From Prunus persica (Eukaryota; Streptophyta; Magnoliopsida; Rosales; Rosaceae): a stretch of DNA of 64,000 nucleotides. Position numbers and translations under genes: made by a program. Position 1 is the stretch's first letter. Every line of letters starts with the position of its first letter. The notes beneath the pieces are model-generated. The model saw nothing but the letters and a program-made list of their open reading frames with translations. It was not told the DNA's origin and ran no database searches. Shown piece after piece: positions 34,696-45,069 of this stretch. The stretch covers positions 11,475,951 to 11,539,950 of the forward strand of contig NC_034012.1 of the NCBI RefSeq assembly GCF_000346465.2. The letters run 5' to 3'.

Positions 34696-35071
34696 TTAAG
34701 AGGCCTGAGGACATGCCTTTTTTTAAAGGGGGGTGGAATGTTAGGATCCTTCACTAGTGGGCCTATTGTTAGCAGCCCATAGACAGACAGGTGTAATGTT
34801 CTCTATTTAGTTTGAGGCCCTTGGCCATTTTGGGATTTGAATGAAGAATTGTTATTTTATTTTCCCTCTTTCCCCTTTATTTTCCTTTCTTCTCCTTGGT
34901 ACCTATCAATGTGTTTATCTGTTGAGGCAGAGCATGTCTATTTTTTTTGCCTTCTAATAATTTTTCCAATTGGATTTGCTGAGGCTCTGATTTAGGTTTA
35001 GTTCCAAAGGAAGTAGAGTAGAGTGTTGCAAAAGCACAAAGCAAGTATTATAGAAGAAAGTAGAGTGTTGC

Positions 35072-35550
35072 AATTCCCACAAAGGAAATCAAGAAGGTGT
35101 ATGCTGGCGGGTCTGTTGGTGGGTTGGCTTCTGTGGACGATTTGGGTGATGGGTCAAAAAGTTGTTTGCTCTCGGAGAAGCTTTTGTACTTGCTGGAATA
35201 TGCAGGCAAGGATTTGAAGCTGGTGAGGATGGGGGTTCTGCTGAGAGATATGGAGAATGAGAATTTGTTGGATTATTTGGATGTGTGTTTGGATTTTATT
35301 GATCAGAGTAGAAAGGAGGGGTCTGGTTTGGTGCATTGCTTTGTTGGTGTTTCCAGAAAGGTACACATTGTTTTCTCTCAGTTTATTATTTTCAGTTTTT
35401 AGAATACCAACAGGCCTACATTCTAAAAGCTTTTCAAGTTTTCTGAATTGTCAAGTTTAAAGGGTTTACGTTTGCATGTCTTTGTTGCAGTGCAGCGATC
35501 ATTACAGCATATCTGATGAAGAACAGAACATTTATCACAAGAAGAAGGTG
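35072..35550 (+). pseudogene. Broken DUSP12-like dual-specificity phosphatase gene
   Basis: Exon-like segment 35072-35360 reads IPTKEIKKVYAGGSVGGLA, LEYAGKDLKLVRMGVLLRDM, ENLLDYLDVCLDFIDQSRKE and the active-site loop HCFVGVSR (HCxxxxxR present). An intron of about 130 bp with GT-AG ends is kept, so this came from DNA duplication, not retrotransposition. A second exon-like piece (35491-35549) encodes AAIITAYLM in the right frame. One surplus A at the end of exon 1 (AGAAAG) and another after the ATG of AYLM each shift the frame. The N-terminal exon and everything after this point are missing. The real gene would remove phosphate from Ser/Thr/Tyr of partner proteins; this copy should not. Confidence 0.8.
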
Positions 35551-35559
35551 TGAACCTTT

Positions 35560-35925
35560 TTTTCTTTTTACCTCTTACTTCTCTCATATTAGATTACCAG
35601 GCAAACCTTAAAGCCAATTTATTCAAGTCAACCATTAATGAGATTGTTACTTTTTGGTGATTGAAAACCATCTTTCAAGTTTTTTTGAAGACAACTCTGG
35701 TGCCATTGTGTCTTGTTGTCATCATAGCTAACCACTTTGCACAAGAATGGACAGTTTGTTTGATTTCAAAAATTGAGTTAGGGTTTAGCTTGGACCTCAA
35801 TTATTGAATTATCCAAATTATCTTTTTTTTTTTTGGTTGTTGCCCATTTTCATTTGGCTGGGGAAAACCCACCTGTCTAAACATCAAGACTTGTAATCAC
35901 TTTCAGCATCAAGAAACTAGAACAT
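35560..35925 (+). repeat. Duplicated segment, copy B (related to 30660-30875)
   Basis: Follows the DUSP12-like exons as intron-like sequence and contains blocks missing from copy A. Ends at the shared phrase CAGCATCAAGAAACTAGAA. Confidence 0.75.
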
Positions 35926-35944
35926 CAACTTAATGTGCCAATAA

Positions 35945-36158
35945 TGTTAAGAGTAATGCTACTCTTATCACATTTGTATACCACATTCTCACACCATTTT
36001 ATGTGGCTCATGAAGTGGACTTTCACATCGATTAAAAAGTGTTAATAAATCATAAAAGAAAAGAAAATGTTAAATTAATTTTAATTAATGTAGTTGTCCA
36101 CCTCATCTGCCACATAAAGTGGTATGAGAATGTGGTAAGAGTAATATTATTCGTATGT
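35945..36158. mobile_element. Foldback MITE, about 0.21 kb
   Basis: The left end (AGTAATGCTACTCTTATCAC, ACCACATTCTCACACCATTT, TATGTGGC) is mirrored as inverted copies at the right end (GCCACATAAAGTGGTATGAG, AATGTGGTAAGAGTAATATT). The inverted arms reach about 55-60 bases with a few mismatches. No coding capacity. Confidence 0.75.
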
Positions 36159-36515
36159 TAATTGGTGACCTAAAACAATGCAACTATAAAACTTGGGCTG
36201 GAAAATGAGTTAGGCCAGGCCAATCCAGACCAAACAAGCTTAGCCTGAGTTTTCAAAACTAGTCTTGGACTATTTTGGGTCACAGCGGTTTGTTTACACC
36301 TTGCTAAACTTTATTTGGTCTAAGGCCTATCAATGGGCCAAATTATCATTTGATCCAAAAAATATTTTTCTCAAGTCCAATTCCATTGATGAGGAGGTTG
36401 CCTCTGATTGGAAAGTCTTGAGGGAGATTTGCAAACTCGCGTATATCATCAGACCTTTAATAGCAGAAATAAAATTCGTTCAAATAACTAGTAACGGTTA
36501 AAACTAACAAGAAAT

Positions 36516-36588
36516 GGGGATGTAGCTCAAATGGTAGAGCGCTCGCTTTGCATGCGAGAGGTACAGGGTTCGATACCCTGCATCTCCA
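36516..36588 (+). tRNA. tRNA-Ala (TGC)
   Basis: 73 nt. The acceptor GGGGATG pairs with CATCTCC (one G-U), then discriminator A. The D arm is GCTCAAATGGTAGAGC. The anticodon stem CTCGC/GCGAG encloses loop TTTGCAT with anticodon TGC at 36549-36551. The T arm CAGGG/CCCTG has loop TTCGATA. A T-run at about 36599-36606 can end Pol III transcription. No intron. Confidence 0.96.
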
Positions 36589-37503
36589 ACTGATCTTATT
36601 TTTTTTAGACGTAGTGGGCAGTGACTCACCAAAGTCCTGCTAGATATTATAGTTCATCTGTCCTCTATCTCCAAGTATACTTACCGACTTAGTGGTCAGC
36701 ATGGGAACAAAATGGTTCAAATTCAGAGGCTGCTTTAGAAAACAACGTATCCATGTCCGATTCTGCCGTCCAAGCATGTTATCAAATCATCAAACCACTC
36801 CAAAATTCGGTTGTGTTTTCAACTTTGCTCACCGACCAACCCGTAATTCCATGGCCACAAAAATTGGTTACTTTTTCAACACCAGCTGGCCTTGATCATA
36901 TGCATCTTATAATCAAATAAAACCACATTACAGCGTATACATACATATCATAAATTTATGCAATTCATTTATCTATCTCTCTCGTCACGTGTTGTAGGTA
37001 TTTGCTGTTGATCTAATCTTACTCTAAAAAGACAGTTTTTCCATAACTTTATGGTCAAGATTCCTTGTCAAACTCCCAACTCATATGTAGTAATGTGGGC
37101 TGGTGGAACTGCTCTGTTGCGGAGTTAATATGTTAAATTATTTGTTTCTCAAACTAAAATGACATTCAACCCAATCCTGACAACCAACGTGTCAACCACA
37201 TACCCTGTCTGAAACGCAACGTTTCCTCCCTCACCACACCATGCCACCTGTCACCGTCCTCCTCCCCCAATCGTTAATAGAAAATATTCTTCGCCACCTT
37301 TCCCTCTCAACCATCCACCCCTCACCCCCCCAATATTACACATCTCTCCTTCCCTTTATATTTCCATATACAAAACACCTACATTTCCTCATTTTTTTTA
37401 TTTTTCTCTCCCTTTTCTTTAGCTGAGTTTCTATTAACATCGCCGCCACCACCACCGCCGCCACTACTACCACCAATTAGGCGACGAGACACGACATATA
37501 CTG

Positions 37504-38853
37504 ATGGCACGTGGTCTCTTCGCCTGCTTTGGATCAAAAGGGGTCGTCGAGGGTACGCCCCGCGAAAAGCACGCGGGAGCGACGGCGGACATTTCTGCCG
37601 AGGAGCAGCGGCGGAGCGGGCCAGTTCTGGTGGAGCTGTTCTCGTCGCAGGGCTGCACCACCTCGCCGGTGGCCGACCTGCTGGTGTCGAGGCTTGGGAG
37701 GGGGGATTTTAATGAGATGGACCTGCCCCCAGTTGTGGTCCTGGCCTACCACGTGGACTACTGGGACTACATGGGCTGGAAGGACCCATTTGGGTCCAGC
37801 CAGTGGACTGTACGGCAGAAGGCCTATGTGGAGGCCTTGGGTCTGGACACCATGTTCACCCCCCAGATTGTGCTTCAAGGTAGGGACCAGTGTGTTGGCA
37901 ATGATGAGAGTGCCTTGCTGTCGTCGATCAGGGCTGCACCTCGATACACTGCACCGACGTTCCAGGTCTCTATTTTCTCATTATATATATATATATATAT
38001 ATATTATTTTTTTTGGTGCCTTTTCTTTTTCTTTTTCTTTAAAAAAAAAAAATTTATATTTGCACTAGTACTTGCATGATTACTTACATGATGTGATCAT
38101 ACTTCTTGCTTTTGTGATTGTGGTGGTGTAAAAAAGTGATAGGCTCAATTAAAGAAATATGTCTCTATCTTCATCATTATTTAATCATCTTAAACCCTAA
38201 TCTTAAAATGAGCCTCATCCACTTTCTGGTACACCTAAAAGCTATGTTCACTTTTGACACTTTGAGAAATGGTGATGTCAAGTTTCAATGTAACAACTTT
38301 AATTCAAAGCTAAACCTAGTGCCTTTTTAAATTTATAAATTTTCATGATATGAATAATCTAAACGTGTTAGATATCTGAAATGAAATGTTACGTTGTTAG
38401 ACTGAGAAATTCTCGACATCTTCTAAATAATGATGCCCAACTACACGGCTATCCAACTATGATTCTTTGTAATTGGTTGTTTTTGTGGATGAGCAGGCAA
38501 CTTTCGAAAGGCCCTCCCCAGACTCCTTGCAAGTATCTCTAACAGGATCCTTAAGGTCAAAGGTGGATAGTTATGGTGCCAATGTGATGGTGGCGCTCTA
38601 TGAAAACGGGCTGATCACAGACTGCCCCAAGGGAGAGAACCAAGGACGTGTCCTGTCCAGTGACTTCGTTGTCCGAAGACTTGAAAAGCTCTCTACTGTC
38701 AAAGACGTCAATGCCAAGAAGACCATTTCGGGGACTCTCAACTTCCCCTTGTGGGAAGGCTTCAATCCCTCCAAGTGTGGTTTGGTCCTCTTTGTTCAAA
38801 ACCCCTCCCATCAAATTTTTGGTTCACAGAACTTTCAGCTGCCGGATAATTGA
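37504..38853 (+). CDS. DUF1223 family protein (thioredoxin-like fold)
   Basis: Function unknown; DUF1223 proteins have a thioredoxin-like fold, and bacterial members are secreted. Two exons (37504-37965 and 38497-38853) with a GT-AG intron encode 272 residues. The family core starts at about residue 40: VLVELFSSQGCTTSPVADLL, then VVVLAYHVDYWDYMGWKDPF, SSQWTVRQKAYVEALG and MFTPQIVLQGRDQCVG. Bacterial members have SQGCSSCPPAD; here the second cysteine is Ser, so a CxxC redox pair is absent. No signal peptide: the start MARGLFACFGSKG suggests a soluble protein. Exon 1 is GC-rich compared with its surroundings. It is the first ATG after an untranslated CCGCCACCACC leader; a TATA-like TTTATATTT lies near 37356. 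It converges with the VAP gene (895 bp between stop codons). Confidence 0.88.
37983..38005. repeat. (TA)n microsatellite after the DUF1223 donor
   Basis: TA dinucleotide run starting about 17 bases after the GT donor at 37966. Confidence 0.9.
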
Positions 38854-39747
38854 CACGGTTATAGGGACTGAATAGCCTGTGTTTGTTGTGTTGTTACTCC
38901 AGCAAGCCATGGCCAAGATTGCAGTAGGTTATGTACAGGATGTGTTCATAGTAGAGTACTGATTTCTTTTTCTTTCTCAGTTTGGGTTTTTCTTTCTTGT
39001 TTCTGGGATTTGATATTTAGAAGATGGGAGAGATTTGCATTCATATATGAACATTCTTTTTCAGATTTGGACTTTGGTTGTATGAATTGAATCACTATTT
39101 CTCGGCTTGAGAGATGAGGATGGTCAACTGTGTGCTGTTTTCATTTGCTTTTCTCATTGATACTGAACAGAATCAAAATCAAACCAATTCAGACTGGTAG
39201 AATCCCTTCGTAATGTTTTTGTTCGAACAATCAGCGACATATCCAGAAATTATCGAAAACAATTTAGGGTGGAGATTTTCACCAATTCAACCATACAAAT
39301 GGCCAAGAAAGAAATGAACGTCAAGCTGAGAAGAGAGCTAAAATCCGGGAATTACAGGAAAATTCATGAAAGCTCTTACTATTGAAATGGTAATTCGAAG
39401 AAAGAACACTAGGGCATCTCAACATTGAAAATTTACAAGTACAACAAACACGCTTATACCAATAGAGCTTGTCGCTTATTTTCATCCTAAAACAAAACTC
39501 ATTATCTACAAGAGGGCAGCTCAGCCTGGATCCAGGTACCATGATCAGAATTCCCCCCATCACATAAGTAATGGCACAATAACATGTTACTTTGGTTTAC
39601 ACCATAATATTTCTGAATGCCAGTTACTTCCTCACCTTATCCCCCCTACCATTTATCCAAAGACTGACGAGCAAAAAGAATACAAAATTACAATATGAGA
39701 AATTTCCATTAAGGCCAAAAGCACTTACAGCAAAAGCTAATAACAAT
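38854..39747. other. Convergent 3' untranslated and spacer region
   Basis: Between the stop codons of the DUF1223 and VAP genes. No further gene seen; a short minus-strand open stretch (39321-39563) lies in the presumed VAP 3' region and has no motif. Confidence 0.5.
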
Positions 39748-41533
39748 TTATACTGAATCTACTGCTCCAACTTGCTGCCGAGCCAAGTATTTCTCCCTCC
39801 GCTCCTTCTGAAAAACAGAACAAACCAAAAGATTATGCACAAGAACATCACATAAGAAATTTAGTCCATTGTATGTGCATGTATGGATCAGATGTAATGT
39901 TGGCAGTATTGTTACCCATTCATCTATTACAAGGCCTTCCCCGACATCACGAGGGCCCGAGTCCACAGGAGGTTTTTTACGCACTTCAAGTGCAGCCTCA
40001 GCTTCGGCCAACTGTCTCTTCAGTTTTTCCAGAGCCTGTAAACCAGAATGTCACTACTGGAAAAGCAGTATCTACAAGATGGACGCACAAATACCATTAA
40101 ACAAATCAGATTCAACTTACAGGACTAGGGTGCTCTGCATCCAAAAATACAACCCGCAAAATTCGCTCAACAGTCACTTGATCCTTTTGTTCGTCAAACT
40201 GTATGAAAAAAGGGCCAGTTGAAAAAATTAAGGTCATCGCTGGTATTTTCCTAAGAGCAAGAAAACAACACTAAATTTTACTGCAATCATATCCAACAAA
40301 AAAACCCCAATTTAAGCGAGCTACTAAGTTGAATCAAGACACCATAAACATAATCAGAACAATTGGAAAGTAGCACTCAAATACACCCAAAACGTATGCA
40401 AGAAATGTTGATCATGATCGGAAGAGCACTATATTACCAGCTCAGGCACATAGTCTGTTCCTGCTGTCACCTTCAGACTCACAATCTTGAACTTAACCTT
40501 GGTTTTCTGATCCAAATGTTTCTCATTGTTCTCGGGTTGTTCGACAAACCTAAACACTGTCATCATCAAAAGCATAGTAAAAACAAAAGATAAGAACAAG
40601 AAGTTTAAATGCATGTCAGACAATTTGTAACATCAGAGCAAGTGCAAGGCCATTACCAGTCGCAATTATGCTTTCTCCCGGAGCAAGTATACCTCCCGGA
40701 GGACGCATATAACAGCTTTTTGGCGCAGTAGTTTGAAACTAGCAGCACAAGAAAAGCAGTTTAATGGGTCACATATCAAAATCCATATACACAAATGCAA
40801 CACCAGTCACAACACAACCCATAAAATAAATATTATCAGCATTCTAAATCCTTGCTTAGAATATAAGTAATCAAAATCAATATATAATTAAGAACATAGC
40901 TTTACGTTGATGTCAGGAATTAGGAAATACCTTGAAAGCTACATGAGACCTGCTAGTGTTCTTTAACCGGATTGCGCTCTTCACCTGTTTCCCAGGTTCA
41001 TCTTTAAAATTAAACCCCATAAAAACACAATTGGTCAGTTTCAGTCCAAAATAATTCCAAAAAAGGAAAGAAAAAAAAAAAGTTACCGCTTATCTCAGCA
41101 GCATGTGAAGAGGAAAGAAAAAGTCATAAAATAAATGCTTTTTTAAGAAGCGCTTTTAAAATAATGCTGGTAGAGTAAGGAAAAGTCAAAATTCCAAACC
41201 CAATTGAAAATAAGTCATAGAAGTGACCAAAAGCTCGAAGTCAGCGAGGGCGTAGAAATGAAAGAAAAACGACGACGTACAAGGGAAGTAGAGTTTGTTG
41301 GCGGGGTCGAGCCGGAGCCGACGGCGGGGAGGGAGAAGCGATCTGGCGACGGACGACACCGTTTTGGGCTTCGACTTGGATCCGTCGACGTGGCCCTGGA
41401 GGTTCTGCGTGGAGGAGGAAGACGACGACGTTTGGCCCCCGGACTGCCAAAACGGGCAGAGAGCGAAGAGCTTCACGTCGGAGTGGGACTTGTGCCGGTG
41501 GTGATGGTGGTGGTGGTTCTCCACGATGGCCAT
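39748..41533 (-). CDS. Vesicle-associated protein 4 type (VAP/MSP domain)
   Basis: Member of the plant VAP27/MSP-domain family, close to Arabidopsis VAP4-1/4-2 (PVA4). VAPs bind FFAT-like motifs and tether ER or vesicle membranes. Seven exons fit in frame: 41281-41533, 40931-41001, 40657-40738, 40438-40556, 40121-40198, 39916-40035, 39748-39807; 260 residues. The N-terminus has a His run (HHHHHHRH, residues 7-14) and a Ser run. The MSP domain runs from about residue 72 to 190: LRLDPANKLYFPYEPGKQVK, AIRLKNTSRSHVAFKFQTTA, PKSCYMRPPGGILAPGESII, and VKFKIVSLKV. Then comes a charged helical tail (ALEKLKRQLAEAEAALEVRK) ending WKERREKYLARQQVGAVDSV. Unlike VAP27-1, there is no C-terminal transmembrane anchor, as in the VAP4 group. 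Confidence 0.93.
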
Positions 41534-42189
41534 GCTTTATTCACCGGAATCAGACACGTGGCATCCAATTAGCGTTTTGAAGAAGCTCGGCGATTGAGTT
41601 CGCGTTTTTCAGTTGGTCGCTTTAGAAATTTCTCTCTCTCACTCTCTCAGTCTATCTATGATTTTTTTGGAGTGGAAGGTGCCAGGGTGTGCGACATAAA
41701 TCGGATGTGAGGGAGGGATCAGCTGTGGCTCTCTTCAGTCTGAAATTTGTTGCTTTGACACGTGTGACTTTCCTATTCGTGAGTTCAGGTGTCATTTTCC
41801 TGCGTTGAAGCTACGTGTCAGATTGGCGACTGCCGTGCTTGAAAGGATAAGTCGGATCGGATCTCAGTGACGAAAGCTTTCTTTCAGTTGTGAACTCATG
41901 AGTAGTTGTTGTGACTGAATTTTACTAAAACGACCTGCTATATGTCGTTTCGTGCTATCTCTGTCGTTGGAACTTGGAAGAGACGCGTTTTGTACTCATT
42001 TTGGAATTATCAAAACTAATTTCCAATAAGATTCCAAAATCATAAAATAAAAAGTTGAAACATACAAGGTTTGAAACTTTCATAATTAAAACACTCATTT
42101 CATTGTAAACGTGGATTTCCACAATTATTCAAGGTAATGTGTCCAACCGAGTTCGATTATCTCCCTTTATATTAGAGTAATTAGATACC
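41534..42189 (-). promoter_or_regulatory. VAP4 upstream region
   Basis: Contains a CT-rich stretch (41628-41660) that reads GA-rich in the direction of the gene. No clear TATA box. Nothing coding is seen. Confidence 0.35.
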
Positions 42190-42560
42190 AAATTCTAGCC
42201 TTCTTTTTTTTAAAAGAACTCTTCTAGAGCCGTTTTCACTTTGAAGGGGGAAGAAGCCACTGTTCTTCCTCCTTTATCCCCTGCTCTCTTCCTCCTCCTC
42301 TTCTTCCCTCATTTTCAGAGACAAAAAGTTTTCCCGATTTGTCTTCGTTTTGTTATGATTTTCCTCCAACCATCACAAACGGTCGCGTCTCAGCCTCAAA
42401 TCTCCATCATCATCCTTTTTGCAATTTCTTTATGTTTGGAATAAGTTACAGAGACTTTTTGGGTTCTCTATGATGTAGTTTTCACATCTCCTTTTGTGAG
42501 AGCTTTATTTGTATTGTTATGGCTTCGTTTTTTCAAGTTTATCTCTTTTTAATTATTCTG
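42190..42560 (+). repeat. Dispersed repeat, copy B (related to 16690-17130)
   Basis: Same ordered phrases as the copy at 16.7 kb (GTTCTTCCTCC, TCCAACCATCACA, TTTCTTTATGTTTG). A short open frame at 42241 has no counterpart frame in the other copy, so it is not a gene. Confidence 0.6.
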
Positions 42561-44030
42561 AATTTGCAATCTTAATTGGGATCATTGTTTTGAAATGCGA
42601 GGCGTTTTAGTCACGCTATGCGAGTCGTAAGCCTTGAAGCAGTGAGACGTAAGCCTTTTGAACAATAATTTATTTTAATAAGAAAATTTTATAAACAATA
42701 CAATACAATTAAATTGTACAACTAATTCTTATTGAACCATAGCGATTAAATTTCTACTATCTCATATAAATGAATAAGATAATATTGAAGGAAAAAAAAA
42801 TTATATGAAACTTCAAATTACAGTTGCGAAGAATTAGAGAGAAAAATAGAATGGCTTACTTGCAGTCTAAAGATTAGGATAATTCTTGAAATTGATGGAG
42901 ATTATCTGGTAAGGGTAGAAATTAGGGTTGTACTAATATATATATATATATATATAGTTCCATTGTTAATATATTAATTTAGAAAAGAAAAAAAAAAGGT
43001 AAGTAAAATAAAGGCAACAGCCGCTTGGAGTTAGAAAAAAGGTAAGAAATATATTAATATCCTCTTACCTTTAATTTTATCAGAAAAAAGTTAAGAAAAA
43101 AAAAACAACAAAAAGTTGCGTTTAATTTTTTTTTTTTTAAACACTCAAAGTGAAACGACGTTGTTTCATTTAAAATTTTTAAAACACTGAAATTGAAACG
43201 ACGTCTTCCTCGCGCAGCCATTTGCATATTACACAATGCCACCTTGTTCCGCCTGGCCACGCTTTGCAACGCCTCCTCACACATCACCTCACTAAACGTG
43301 CAACTTGCGAAACTACCAACCGCCTCAGGTACCTGCTGCCTCGCTCCAACGCGCACGAATGCATGCCTTTAAAAACACTTGTTAGGATGTCAATGTCAGA
43401 GTTTCTTCAATCATGCGTGATCGTTAGTGGAAGTGCACTAGATTGTCTTAATTTTGATGTTAAACCGCTTCGTTATTGTAATGGCCCCTTGTGACTAGTT
43501 TGTATTTGCCTTTTGTAACTAGTGACTTTTTTGATTGAATTATGAATGCAATTCCAAAATTTCTCAATAAAAAAAAATTAAAATAATTAGAATTTCACTT
43601 TGTCACAGAAAAAAAAAAAAAAAAGAACAAACTTGCTTCGTTTCACTTAAAAAATCAAAAGGCAATGTAAGATTTTCTTTTTCTTTCTTATTTTGAAAAA
43701 ATGAAACAACGGAAATTAAGATTTGCGGTTGAGGTGGGTATGGTTCTTAATGATGGTAAGAAAATTAGGTGTGTTTTTTTGCAGTGCAATTAAGAAATGG
43801 AGTGGAAATTAGGTGGGGTGTTTGTTTAATGCATTTAGGAGGGTTGGCTAAGGTTGTCGGTGTGTATTTAGTGTGGAGGTTAGGAATTGATTAGGTGAAT
43901 AATGACATTACTTGTGTGTATGTATGAGTTGTTGGCTAACGAACTGTGGCTGAGTGGGACTTGAAAAATTAAAGATAAGGTATGATCTTTTTGATATCAC
44001 TAAGGAAAAAAATTGGACAAAAAGAAAACT
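42561..44030. other. No gene recognised
   Basis: AT-rich DNA with an AT run at 42937-42956 and several poly-A/poly-T runs. Overlapping opposite-strand open stretches at 43054-43494 show no motif. Confidence 0.5.
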
Positions 44031-44039
44031 GGTTCGTGG

Positions 44040-44400
44040 GCCTCCAACCCTGGATTCTAACCACCAAGACAACATTGAGCTTGAGCCCTAATAAGCCCCA
44101 TACTTTAGGCCTTGACCCTTGGACCTCTAGCCCAAAACACAAGCTTTGTCCTTAAACCGTGGACTCAAACTTCGAGCTCTGCTATAGGATTCAAACTTCG
44201 AGTCCTATAATAGAGCCCGAACCCTATTACAGGACTCGAAACTTCGAACCCTATTATAGAGCATGAACCCTAACCATGGACTCGAGTCATGTCTTCAAAC
44301 CTCGCTTCCCAAGCCTTGAGTATAAATCCTAGATCTTGCGTCTCAAGCCTGGGATTCGAACCTCGTGGAAACTATTTCCCTAAACCTCAAAGTTGAACGC
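44040..44400. repeat. Degenerate short-unit tandem repeat
   Basis: About 12 imperfect units of roughly 25-35 bases built around CTCGAACTTCGA, CCCTATTATAGAGC and similar (for example 44165-44280). Noncoding. The C-rich, T-poor plus strand stands out from its surroundings. Confidence 0.6.
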
Positions 44401-44705
44401 TGAGCCTTATACCTCTGGTCTCATTCATTTGAACACGAGATCAAAGGGGTAAAGTCCAAAATGAGCTCATAATGAAAACAAATGAAACACTATGGAAATG
44501 AAAATTTCTTGGTAACAAAAGTTTCATTTATTTTTACCAAACAAAAATTTCTTGTTGTATATATTGTATACTGTTACTAGTAATGCTATCTTTTCTACAA
44601 ATTCTATCACCAAAAAGAACAAAACATAACAGGAAAAGAAAGATAGTTTCTTTCCTACACATAATTATCCCCTGATCAACAAAACAGAGAGAAGAAATAG
44701 TTTCC

Positions 44706-44945
44706 TCAATTGGGTCCCCAGCAGATTAGCTGAATCAAATTTTCAGCCTTGTCTCTTCTTCTTCTCTCATCATCAAGGGTCATCCTATTTTCCTGGCTCA
44801 CACCCCCAGCAGCAGCAGTATTGCTCCACCTGGTTTTGGCCCCATTGCCGCCACCACCACCAGCAGCTGATGGCTCTGCAGCATTCATCTTCTGCTGCAT
44901 CATGGACTTCAATTCCTTCTCAAACTTGCATATTTCACCACCCAT
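44706..44945 (-). CDS. Small WGPN-ended protein, wound-induced-polypeptide-like
   Basis: A 79-residue single-exon frame. It starts MGGEICKFEKELKSMMQQKM, has an Ala/Gly-rich middle with a run of five glycines, and ends in a charged helix ERRRRDKAENLIQLICWGPN. The CWGPN end is the hallmark of DUF3774 (wound-responsive family, WIP peptides), which usually end SCWGPN. The N-terminal part does not resemble typical DUF3774 proteins. A gene of the same ending lies 3 kb away on the same strand. Upstream on the coding strand there is TATTTATA at about 45061-45068, about 120 bp before the ATG, and a GA run (44957-44980) in the leader, so a promoter-leader layout is credible. No signal peptide. Function unproven. 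Confidence 0.75.
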   Translation of the reverse strand: MGGEICKFEKELKSMMQQKMNAAEPSAAGGGGGNGAKTRWSNTAAAGGVSQENRMTLDDERRRRDKAENLIQLICWGPN

Positions 44946-45060
44946 TTGCTTTGTTTCTCTCTCTCTCTCTCTCTCTCTCGCTTTTCGTTGCTCAAATTCA
45001 GAGAGCAGTAAAGAAATGGTGTTTTTTTTCTTCTTGGTAAAGCAGATGTCTGTATGTTAG

Positions 45061-45068
45061 TTTATAAA
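45061..45068 (-). promoter_or_regulatory. Putative TATA box of the 44.7-44.9 kb small gene
   Basis: TATTTATA on the minus strand, about 116 bp before the start codon, leaving a short GA-rich leader. Confidence 0.45.
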
Positions 45069-45069
45069 T

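Noticed and set aside
35092..35402. Functional dual-specificity phosphatase gene
   Set aside because: The N-terminal exon is absent, two frame-breaking insertions follow, and the C-terminal part is missing, so I call a pseudogene.
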